Below are positions 1 to 4,713 of a stretch of DNA of 8,664 nucleotides, piece after piece. The notes under the pieces were generated by a model. That model did not search any database and was not told the DNA's origin. It was given only the letters and a program-made list of their open reading frames with translations. The DNA lies in assembly GCA_934659475.1 (NCBI GenBank), contig CAKUHX010000062.1:1-8664 (forward strand), written 5' to 3'. A program made the translations under genes and the position numbers. The DNA comes from an uncultured Oscillospiraceae bacterium (GTDB lineage Bacteria > Bacillota > Clostridia > Oscillospirales > Oscillospiraceae). Position 1 is the first letter of the stretch. Every line of letters begins with the position of its first letter.

Positions 1-190
1 ATGCCTTCTTTCTGTATGCATATGGATACAATGGGTAATATTTAACTCCCAGTTCTTTTTTGTGTTCCCCGCCCCCTGCGGGGGCGGGGAACACTGACAT
101 TTCTTCTGCAAAGGAACACAAAATGAAATCGGGATATATTTAAGATGGAATATACCATTTGAGATCGAGATCAGAGGGGGCTCTGGATCT
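1..190. other. AT-rich intergenic region, possible leader of a gene beyond the window
   Basis: This stretch is far richer in A and T than the rest of the window apart from the hairpin at 62-94. On the minus strand it ends with AGAAAGAAGG at the window edge, which could be the ribosome binding site of a gene starting just outside. No convincing -35/-10 pair was found. On the plus strand the first 45 bases read as 14 codons then TAA, which could equally be the tail of a plus-strand gene; neither can be decided here. A smaller imperfect hairpin (GATC-AGAG/CTCTGGATC) lies at about 170-189. Confidence 0.35.
62..94. other. 14-bp GC-rich hairpin
   Basis: GTGTTCCCCGCCCC (62-75) pairs perfectly with GGGGCGGGGAACAC (81-94) around a 5-nt loop. 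A T-run (56-61) precedes it on the plus strand, giving an A-run after it on the minus strand, so it is not a classical terminator in either direction; the plus-strand side has only a weak T-rich tail. It competes with another pairing (see findings). Confidence 0.6.
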
Positions 191-262
191 TGCGGGCCGC
201 CACATGGGGCGGCCCCTACGGGATACGTGAAACGGGCGTTTTCCGCCGCAGGGGCGGCCTGC
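191..262. repeat. R2 dumbbell repeat downstream of the HlyD-like gene
   Basis: Hairpin GGGCCGCC (194-201)/GGCGGCCC (208-215), then CCCTACGGGATACGTGAAACGG, a linker shared with the copies at 4520-4600 and 7608-7690, then a degraded second half GCAGGGGCGGCC (249-260). It begins 10 nt after the stop of the HlyD-like gene on the minus strand. It has no T-run, so a terminator role is uncertain. Confidence 0.7.
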
Positions 263-271
263 CAGGGCCCC

Positions 272-1537
272 TTAAAACTCCATCACCTTGCCGTCGAACA
301 TCCCGGTGCCCCGCAGGACGATCTCGTCCCCAGCGCGCAGGGCGTTTTTCCCCGTGGTCACGGAGCGCAGCACATAGAAGTCCGCCCCCTCGCTGACCAC
401 CTCCACCTCCTTGAACACCGCCCGGCCGTTGACGATGGCGTACACGCCCAGGCGGCTGACGGTCTCCGTTTCGCTGGTGTCGGGGATCTCCTTTTCCTCC
501 GTCTCCATGCGCAGGCAGGACTTGGGCACCCGGATGCCCTGGGTAGAGCTGAAGATCAGCTCCACCGTCTGCCGCCGCAGCAGGGTGGTGTCCGACAGGT
601 ACTTGTCGCTGGACAGCACGGCCACGGCCCCGGACTGGCCTGCGGCCACCCGCTCCACGGTCATGGTCACGTCCTGGCTGAAGTCGCCGGTAAAGCGGAC
701 GGTGACGGTGCTGAGATGAGCCAGCCGCTCCCCCGCCTTCTGGGAGAGGGGGACGGCCAGATACCAGGTGTCCCCCAGGATCAGCTTGCCCGTGCTGGCT
801 GCCTGGCTGTGGGGGTCGGCGGAGGAGATGAGCTGCTCCAGTCCGGCGCCGTCCAGGGTCAGCAGCTGCTGGGGGGTGATGTCCTCGCAGCCGTCTGCCG
901 CGGCGGAGAAAATGCCCGGCTGGGGGGCGGTGACCCGGGTGGTGGAGGAGCCGGTCTGGCGCTTCAGGTCAGACAGCTGGCCCTTCAGGCTCTGCAGCCG
1001 GGCGGACAGGCCCTCGGCGGTCAGCCCGGCGCCGTAGGTGAGGTCCCGCCGGAGCACGGCGCTTTTCAGCTGCACCACCTGGTCCTCCAGCCGGGAAAAG
1101 CTGCCCAGGGCGGCGGCGGCGCGGAGAGACACCAGGGACTGGAGGATGTCCTCATCCAGCCGGGCGGCAGAGGACACGTCCCCGCCCCCCTGGGCGGCGT
1201 ACTCCAGCACCTGGAGCTCCTGCTCCAGCTCCTCCCGCCGGGTCTGAGCGGTCTGGGCCTCGCCGTTGGCGTAGACCAGGGCCACCGTCTTGCCGGCGGC
1301 CACCTTCTCGCCCTCGCTCCGGGTCAGCTCCACGATGCCGCTCTGGGCGGGCAGCACCTGCTCCTGCCGCACCAGAAGGCCGTCGCCCTCGGCGCTGTCG
1401 TTGTTCACATAGGCGTAGGCCACGGTGGTGGTGTAGGGGGTGTTGAAGGTGTTCCAAGCGTAATAGCCCAGATAGGCCGCCAGGGCGGCGGCCAGCAGGG
1501 CGATGGCCAGGGTGATGACGGAATTGCCTTGTTTCAT
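272..1537 (-). CDS. HlyD-like membrane fusion (efflux adaptor) protein
   Basis: Protein of 421 residues, complete. A hydrophobic segment at about residues 7-28 serves as signal anchor, so the rest should lie outside the membrane. Residues about 55-92 (LPAQSGIVELTRSEGEKVAAGKTV) look like the first half of a biotinyl-lipoyl-type domain, with its typical 'G-x-V...G-x-x-V-x-x-G' pattern. Residues about 95-195 are Glu/Gln/Leu-rich and probably form a helical hairpin or coiled coil. The second half-lipoyl strand follows near 200-215 (TRVTAPQPGIFS), then beta-rich segments to the C terminus. This order is that of HlyD/MacA-type adaptors. The start ATG has only a moderate purine-rich ribosome site (AGAGAG). 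It is the last gene of the co-directional block, 147 nt after hfq. No ABC transporter partner is visible, so the substrate is unknown. From general knowledge of this lineage, it may be a neighbour of cell-division genes, which would lie outside the window. Confidence 0.8.
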   Translation of the reverse strand: MKQGNSVITLAIALLAAALAAYLGYYAWNTFNTPYTTTVAYAYVNNDSAEGDGLLVRQEQVLPAQSGIVELTRSEGEKVAAGKTVALVYANGEAQTAQTRREELEQELQVLEYAAQGGGDVSSAARLDEDILQSLVSLRAAAALGSFSRLEDQVVQLKSAVLRRDLTYGAGLTAEGLSARLQSLKGQLSDLKRQTGSSTTRVTAPQPGIFSAAADGCEDITPQQLLTLDGAGLEQLISSADPHSQAASTGKLILGDTWYLAVPLSQKAGERLAHLSTVTVRFTGDFSQDVTMTVERVAAGQSGAVAVLSSDKYLSDTTLLRRQTVELIFSSTQGIRVPKSCLRMETEEKEIPDTSETETVSRLGVYAIVNGRAVFKEVEVVSEGADFYVLRSVTTGKNALRAGDEIVLRGTGMFDGKVMEF

Positions 1538-1570
1538 GGGTGATCTCTCTTTCTGGGTGGAGATTAAAAA

Positions 1571-1586
1571 CCCACCCCGCCCACCC
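1571..1586 (-). promoter_or_regulatory. Canonical G-quadruplex motif in the leader of the HlyD-like gene
   Basis: On the minus strand the sequence is GGGTGGGCGGGGTGGG: four G-runs of at least three with one-base loops (T, C, T). It lies 34 nt upstream of the start codon and would be present in the mRNA. The same block in weaker form precedes other genes here. Confidence 0.6.
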
Positions 1587-1596
1587 TTTTAGGTGT

Positions 1597-1644
1597 ATAG
1601 GGGGCTTTGCCCCCTATGACCCCCTGGGCGGCCTGCAGCCGCCC
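1597..1644. repeat. R1 hairpin plus adjoining R2-like hairpin
   Basis: ATAGGGGGC (1597-1605)/GCCCCCTAT (1609-1617) is a perfect 9-bp stem with loop TTT, followed by GACCCCC and then GGGCGGC (1626-1632)/GCCGCCC (1638-1644). The same two-hairpin order occurs at 4104-4148 and 6730-6780. Confidence 0.8.
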
Positions 1645-1671
1645 GCGGATAGGTTGCCGGAATGTGGTTAT

Positions 1672-1694
1672 GTAGGGGCGGATATCATCCGCCC
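1672..1694. repeat. R2 hairpin containing the hfq stop codon
   Basis: GTAGGGGCGGATATCATCCG with its closing CCC. On the minus strand this is GGGCGGATGATATCCGCCC followed by CTAC, differing only in the loop from the copy at 6762-6784. The hfq stop codon TGA (1685-1687) lies in the loop. Confidence 0.75.
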
Positions 1695-1933
1695 AGATCG
1701 TCAGCCGCCATGGGCTCGTACAGGGGTACGGGGCGCTCGGGGACGATGGTGGAGATGGCGTGCTTGTAGATGATCTGCTGCTTGCCGTCGGTGGTCAGCA
1801 CCACCACGAAGGAGTCGAATCCGGTGATGACCCCCCGCATCTGAAACCCGTTCATCAGGAACAGGGTGACGGGGCGGCGCTCCCGCCGGGCCTGGGTGAG
1901 GAAGATGTCCTGTAAGTTGTTGGTCTTTTGCAT
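1685..1933 (-). CDS. hfq: RNA chaperone Hfq
   Basis: Protein of 82 residues, full length for a Firmicutes Hfq. The Sm1 region runs from about residue 7 (NLQDIFL, with Q8 and F11) through the [15 protein letters not shown] segment. The Sm2 signature is [10 protein letters not shown] at about residues 56-65, where the Lys-His pair lines the proximal poly-U binding face of the hexamer. The lateral rim carries R16-R17-E18-R19. It promotes small RNA-mRNA pairing in other bacteria; its role in Clostridia is less settled. The start is fixed by a strong AAGGAG site 8 nt upstream; a longer in-frame reading upstream to 2170 overlaps miaA and is not homologous to Hfq. It lies 50 nt after miaA, the usual miaA-hfq pairing, and is probably co-transcribed with it. 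The last codons and the stop lie in an intergenic hairpin repeat. Confidence 0.96.
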   Translation of the reverse strand: MQKTNNLQDIFLTQARRERRPVTLFLMNGFQMRGVITGFDSFVVVLTTDGKQQIIYKHAISTIVPERPVPLYEPMAADDLGG

Positions 1934-1941
1934 AAGTAGCA

Positions 1942-1947
1942 CTCCTT
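1942..1947 (-). promoter_or_regulatory. Ribosome binding site of hfq
   Basis: AAGGAG on the minus strand, 8 nt before the ATG at 1933. It decides the start in favour of the 82-residue protein over the longer in-frame reading that would overlap miaA. Confidence 0.85.
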
Positions 1948-1953
1948 TTCTGT

Positions 1954-1972
1954 CTGTGTCCGCGGAACACAG
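1954..1972. other. Near-palindrome between miaA and hfq
   Basis: CTGTGTCCGCGGAACACAG: arms CTGTGT/ACACAG around CCGCGG-containing centre. It lies in the 50-nt gap, just upstream of the hfq ribosome binding site. It could be an mRNA hairpin or a protein site; too short to function clearly as a terminator, with no T-run. Confidence 0.4.
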
Positions 1973-1983
1973 TCCGGGCGCTC

Positions 1984-2928
1984 TTATACTAAACCACTCT
2001 CTTTCAGATAATCCGTCGAATCCTGCAGGGCCCGCGCAAAATCGGGCCGGCTGTCCCAGAGCAGCCAATGGCAGTCCGGCTCCCGCCGGAACCAGGTGAG
2101 CTGCCGCTTGCCGTACTGCCGGGAGCGGAGTTTGATCTCCTCCGCCGCGGCCTGCGCGCTGCCCCCGCACAGCAGGGCGGCGGCCATCTCTTTATACCCG
2201 ATGGCCTGCATGGCGGTGGACTTCAGGGGGACGTTCCGCTCCAGCAGGGAACGCACCTCCTCCACCAGCCCCCGGTCCATCATCTCGTCCACCCGGCGGT
2301 CGATGCGCCGCCACATGTCCGCCCGCTCCCGGAAGGCCAGACCGAGGGTCACCGCTTCGTACCTTGGGGGGAGACGGTGGCTTTCCTCGTTGTGGCGGGT
2401 GATGGGCACGCCGGTGGTGTAATACACCTCCAGCGCCCGGACGATGCGTTTGGCGTCGTTGGGGTGCAGGCGGCGGGCGCTGTCGGGGTCGATCCGGTCC
2501 AGTTCCGCCAGCAGGGCGGAGCCCCCCTGGGCCACATACCGCTGCTCCAGCTTCTTCCGCAGGGGGCTGTCCGGAGAGAAGCTGGCGAAGGTGCGCCCGG
2601 CCAGCAGGGAGTCGATGTACAGCCCCGTCCCCCCGGCGATGATGGGCAGCCTTCCCCGGGCCAGGATGTCATCCACGCAGGCGGAGGCCATCTCCACATA
2701 CCGGGCGGCGGAGAAGTCCTCCCCCGGGTCGGCCACGTCCAGCATGTGGTGGGGGACGCCGTCCATCTCCTCCGCCGTGGGCTTGGCGGTGCCGATGTCC
2801 ATGGTGCGGTAGATCTGCATGGAGTCGGCGGAGACGACCTCGCCATTATGAGCCTTTGCCAGCGCCACGGCCAGCGCGGTCTTTCCGCTGGCCGTGGGGC
2901 CGCAGATGACCAGTACCTTCGGGGGCAT
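1984..2928 (-). CDS. miaA: tRNA dimethylallyltransferase MiaA
   Basis: Transfers the dimethylallyl group of dimethylallyl diphosphate to N6 of A37 in tRNAs that read UNN codons (i6A37), acting in the cytoplasm. From the chosen start it is 314 residues, normal for the family. Motifs in order: P-loop GPTASGKT (10-17), DSMQIY (35-40) with the catalytic-type Asp35, GTAKPT (46-51), PHH (59-61), GGTGLYI (99-105), [13 protein letters not shown] (157-169), GYKE (244-247), and the tRNA-contacting [15 protein letters not shown] (268-282). An upstream in-frame start adds 14 Gly-rich residues (MVGRVLIHLKGGGG) that look like translated leader. I prefer the ATG at 2928, preceded by AAAGGCGGTGG, because it puts the P-loop at the usual distance from the N terminus. 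hfq follows directly. The 5' side faces a 348-nt repeat-rich spacer. Confidence 0.96.
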   Translation of the reverse strand: MPPKVLVICGPTASGKTALAVALAKAHNGEVVSADSMQIYRTMDIGTAKPTAEEMDGVPHHMLDVADPGEDFSAARYVEMASACVDDILARGRLPIIAGGTGLYIDSLLAGRTFASFSPDSPLRKKLEQRYVAQGGSALLAELDRIDPDSARRLHPNDAKRIVRALEVYYTTGVPITRHNEESHRLPPRYEAVTLGLAFRERADMWRRIDRRVDEMMDRGLVEEVRSLLERNVPLKSTAMQAIGYKEMAAALLCGGSAQAAAEEIKLRSRQYGKRQLTWFRREPDCHWLLWDSRPDFARALQDSTDYLKESGLV

Positions 2929-2952
2929 CCCGCCACCGCCTTTCAAATGAAT

Positions 2953-3276
2953 TAGGACCCGCCCGACCACCTCGTCCTCACAAGCTTCATATCCCTCACT
3001 TCCGCCGGGGCGGCGAAAGCTCGCTCATTCCGCTGTTCGTCCTCTCCCATTTGAACCCGCTGCGCTGGGCTTCAAATGGGTTCCCGGGGGCTTCGCGCCT
3101 ATGCCCCACCGGCGGGCGCATAATATGCGCCCCTACGAGAAGTCAAGAACGCTGCGCGCCGCAGGGGCGGCCTTTGGCCGCCCGACGTTTTGCGGCGCGC
3201 CGGGTCGTCGCGCCCTACGCACGGGAGATAGAACATTCCGTAGGGCAAGGGCTCTGCGCCCTTGCCGGCCTGCGAT
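2953..3276. repeat. Repeat mosaic upstream of miaA (spacer 2929-3276)
   Basis: No credible gene. From left to right: a C-rich block (2958-2970, G-rich on the coding strand), one R3 unit (2971-3080), a degraded R1 (3083-3107), an R2 hairpin GGGCGCATAATATGCGCCC (3114-3132) followed by CTAC, an R2 hairpin GGGGCGGCC/GGCCGCCC (about 3153-3183) with GACGTTTTGCGG, and a further dumbbell in which CGCCCTACG (3211-3219) faces CGTAGGGC (3239-3246). The last hairpin, GGCAAGGG/CCCTTGCC (3244-3266), ends 10 nt before the unknown gene's stop. Confidence 0.75.
2971..3080. repeat. R3 unit, copy 1
   Basis: Begins CTCGTCCTCACAAGCTTC, has an inner hairpin CCGCC/GGCGG at about 3002-3013, then GTTCGTCCTCTCCC and the main hairpin: CCCATTTGAA (3046-3055) plus CCC, loop GCTGCGCT, GGG, and TTCAAATGGG (3071-3080). 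Copies 2 and 3 are at 3989-4099 and 7371-7481. Confidence 0.75.
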
Positions 3277-3951
3277 CTACCGCCCGCTAATGGCCCCGCT
3301 CCAGGCCGCCAGGGCGTCCCCGGCCGCCGTCAGCAGGTCCAGAAAGCCGTTCATGGCTTCGTCAAACTGCTCCTGAGCGGCCCGGAACAGGACCGCCCGA
3401 TCGGCGTCGGTGTGGTAGGGGCTGTCGTTCAGAATGGCGTCCCGCGGCCAGGGGCCGTCCTTCAGGCCGGAGTCGAAGTCCTTCCGGTCCACCTCCACCA
3501 GATGCCAGCCCTCCCCCCGGGCGTCGGGGCACACCCGCAGCTGCTCGCCGGTCTGCCGCTCCAGAGCAAGGCGCAGCTCAAGGGAGCCCAGCACCTGCCG
3601 GGTGAGAGCCTGGTCGTTGGAGGCGATGATCCGGCCCTGGGTGGCCTCGGGGCAGCCGTAGTCCCGGCTCTGCCCGGCCAGACCCATAATGGCCTGATAG
3701 CCGGAGCCGGTCAGCCCCCTGGGCCGGATGTCCAGCTTGTATTCGCCGCTCAGCCGCACGCTGGTGCGGGCGGTCAGGTGGTCGTTCACATACCGGCCGG
3801 AGGCCACCTGCCGCAGCAGCACCAGCAGGGGGGACTTGTCCCCGCGGTCCAGCACCAGCTGGCCGTCGAATTTGTCGCCGTCGCCGCCGAAGAATATGCC
3901 GCCGCGAGCTTTGCCGTATTGGGCCAGAAGATAGGACCATGTCAGCTGCAT
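3277..3951 (-). CDS. Unrecognised 224-residue cytoplasmic protein between mutL and miaA
   Basis: I do not recognise a family. The start is well supported by a consensus AAGGAGG six nt upstream of the ATG, and the reading frame is intact with normal-looking composition, so I take it as a real gene. There is no signal peptide, transmembrane segment or Cys cluster. The N-terminal half (MQLTWSYLLAQYGKARGG, then FFGGDGDKFDGQL) looks beta-rich with several Gly-Asp turns. The middle has a Gly-rich stretch (GLTGSGYQAIMGLAG, about 79-93). The last 40 residues (about 184-220, rich in Ala, Phe, Leu and Glu/Asp) are probably helical. It is flanked on both sides by the longest repeat-filled spacers of the window and is not part of the classical mutL-miaA order, so it may be lineage-specific or acquired. 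A longer start at 4011 would add 20 Arg/Gly-rich residues and is disfavoured. Confidence 0.8.
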   Translation of the reverse strand: MQLTWSYLLAQYGKARGGIFFGGDGDKFDGQLVLDRGDKSPLLVLLRQVASGRYVNDHLTARTSVRLSGEYKLDIRPRGLTGSGYQAIMGLAGQSRDYGCPEATQGRIIASNDQALTRQVLGSLELRLALERQTGEQLRVCPDARGEGWHLVEVDRKDFDSGLKDGPWPRDAILNDSPYHTDADRAVLFRAAQEQFDEAMNGFLDLLTAAGDALAAWSGAISGR

Positions 3952-3957
3952 AGGGGA

Positions 3958-3964
3958 CCTCCTT
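3958..3964 (-). promoter_or_regulatory. Ribosome binding site of the unknown protein
   Basis: AAGGAGG on the minus strand, six nt before the ATG at 3951. This near-perfect match to the anti-Shine-Dalgarno is the main evidence that the unrecognised frame is a gene, and it selects the internal ATG over the one at 4011. Confidence 0.85.
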
Positions 3965-3988
3965 GATTTGATACCCACCCACCCGCCA

Positions 3989-4099
3989 CGTCGTCGCAAA
4001 GTCCGCTCCACTCAGGACGCCCAAGCTTGGGCATCCTTCGCTGCGCTCCCTTGCTCCTCCTCTCCCATTTGAACCCGCTGACGCTGGGCTTCAAATGGG
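3989..4099. repeat. R3 unit, copy 2
   Basis: Begins CGTCGTCGCAAAG. The inner hairpin is the perfect palindrome GCCCAAGCTTGGGC (4019-4032). The main hairpin is CCCATTTGAA (4064-4073) plus CCC, loop GCTGACGCT, GGG, TTCAAATGGG (4090-4099). The main stem equals copy 1, while the inner stem differs from it. Confidence 0.75.
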
Positions 4100-4103
4100 T
4101 CCC

Positions 4104-4148
4104 AGGGGGCTCCGCCCCCTATGACCCCAGGGCGGCCACAGGCCGCCC
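4104..4148. repeat. R1 and R2 hairpins
   Basis: AGGGGGC/GCCCCCT (4104-4120, loop TCC), then ATGACCCC, then GGGCGGCC/GGCCGCCC (4130-4148, loop ACA). Same order and spacing as 1597-1644. Confidence 0.8.
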
Positions 4149-4154
4149 GTAAAG

Positions 4155-4212
4155 CCTTCCCCACCCAGGGGGGAAGGTGGCATCGCCGTAGGCGATGACG
4201 GATGAGGGGGCG
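4155..4212. repeat. R4 repeat, copy 1
   Basis: CCTTCCCC (4155-4162)/GGGGAAGG (4170-4177), then a second hairpin CATCGCC (4181-4187)/GGCGATG (4191-4197), then ACGGATGAGGGGGCG. Copy 2 at 7543-7593 has the same outer words but a different second stem. Confidence 0.75.
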
Positions 4213-4374
4213 TTATTGATACGTGTCATGGCCCGATGGGGCATCGGGCCCTACATGGAGCGAGGAACGAACCTAACGAAGTCGGAAAGGCAAGGCATAC
4301 GAGAGGCGCGAGGGGGAAAAGAGGGGAAACGTGAAGTTGATAGATGTGAGCGGCAGCGGGCGGAGGACGCAGCG

Positions 4375-4600
4375 GCCCCAAGTTCATGCCCGCGCCGAAC
4401 AAATTTGGGGCACGATCTGAACGTGCGCCCCGGGTCCGGGTCCGCAGACCCGGGGATCTTTGGGTACTTTCCATCCATGGAAAGTACCTCGCCCGGGGGC
4501 GAAATATCCCCCGTCCGCGGGCCGGTGAGGACACCGGCCTCTACGGGATATGGTGAACGGATGTTGTCTGTATTATAGGGGCGGCCTGTGGCCGCCCGGC
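4375..4600. repeat. Array of consecutive hairpins
   Basis: Stems in order: GCCCCAA/TTGGGGC (4375-4411), GGGGCACG/CGTG-CG-CCCC (4407-4431), CCCCGGGTC/GACCCGGGG (4428-4455), GGTACTTTCCAT/ATGGAAAGTACC (4463-4488, 12 bp, 2-nt loop), CGGGGG/CCCCCG (4494-4513), GGCCGGTG/CACCGGCC (4520-4539), linker with CTACGGGATA and AACGGATG, and GGGCGGCC/GGCCGCCC (4579-4597) followed by GGCGTTTTTG. The last one resembles a plus-strand terminator, though no plus-strand gene is present. Several stems share bases, so not all can form at once. Confidence 0.75.
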
Positions 4601-4666
4601 GTTTTTGCGGCGCTTTACCGTAGGGCAAGGGCTCTGCCATTGCCGGCCTGTGGCCGCCTGGGGGTC

Positions 4667-4686
4667 ATAGGGGGTTTACCCCCTAT
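4667..4686 (+). repeat. R1 hairpin, inverted copy downstream of mutL
   Basis: ATAGGGGGT/ACCCCCTAT preceded by GGGGGTC and followed by ACCAAAATT and then the G-run block at 4696-4710. It is in the opposite orientation to the other R1 copies, and so ends 3 nt from the mutL stop codon. Confidence 0.75.
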
Positions 4687-4695
4687 ACCAAAATT

Positions 4696-4710
4696 GGGCG
4701 GGAGGGTGGG
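4696..4710 (+). repeat. Canonical G-quadruplex motif next to the mutL stop codon
   Basis: GGGCGGGAGGGTGGG on the plus strand: four runs of three G with single-base loops. It is the template strand for mutL, so the quadruplex would form in DNA, not in mutL mRNA. Confidence 0.6.
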
Positions 4711-4713
4711 AGA

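Larger units (their letters stand above)
3974..4710. repeat. Long repeat mosaic between mutL and the unknown gene (spacer 3952-4713)
   Basis: No credible gene in 762 nt. It is bounded by CCCACCCACCCGCC (3974-3987) and, inverted, GGGCGGGAGGGTGGG (4696-4710), which match at 13 of 14 positions. Inside, in order: R3 (3989-4099), R1 and R2 (4104-4148), R4 (4155-4212), an R2-type hairpin GGCCCGATG/CATCGGGCC (4230-4250) plus CTAC, a purine-rich stretch with no obvious structure (4255-4370), a dense hairpin array (4375-4600), a GTAGGGCAAGGGCTCTGC unit (4619 on) shared with 3239 on, and an inverted R1 (4667-4686). Two overlapping open frames here are translations of repeats. Confidence 0.7.

Noticed and set aside
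62..94. The 14-bp hairpin as a rho-independent terminator
   Set aside because: The T-run lies before the hairpin on the plus strand and becomes an A-run after it on the minus strand; the real downstream sequence has only scattered T.
227..1543. Long plus-strand open frame (438 codons) opposite the HlyD-like gene
   Set aside because: Very rich in Gly, His, Gln and Leu as expected for the antisense of high-GC codons; no ribosome site or domain, while the minus strand encodes a recognisable protein.
2068..2955. Plus-strand open frame (295 codons) opposite miaA
   Set aside because: Shadow of miaA, with no recognisable motif and biased Gly/His/Gln composition.
4255..4370. tRNA or other standard RNA gene in the purine-rich part of the long spacer
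   Set aside because: No tRNA-like TTCGA arm, acceptor pairing or anticodon arm was found, and it does not resemble rRNA, SRP RNA or tmRNA.
4579..4607. Hairpin followed by GTTTTTG as a rho-independent terminator
   Set aside because: It would act on the plus strand, where no gene is present, and the hairpin is a member of the R2 repeat family.
4195..4640. Overlapping open frames of 127 (plus) and 129 (minus) codons in the long spacer
   Set aside because: They translate the hairpin array and repeats; neither has a ribosome site, and both run straight through inverted repeats. Similar frames in databases are likely misannotations.
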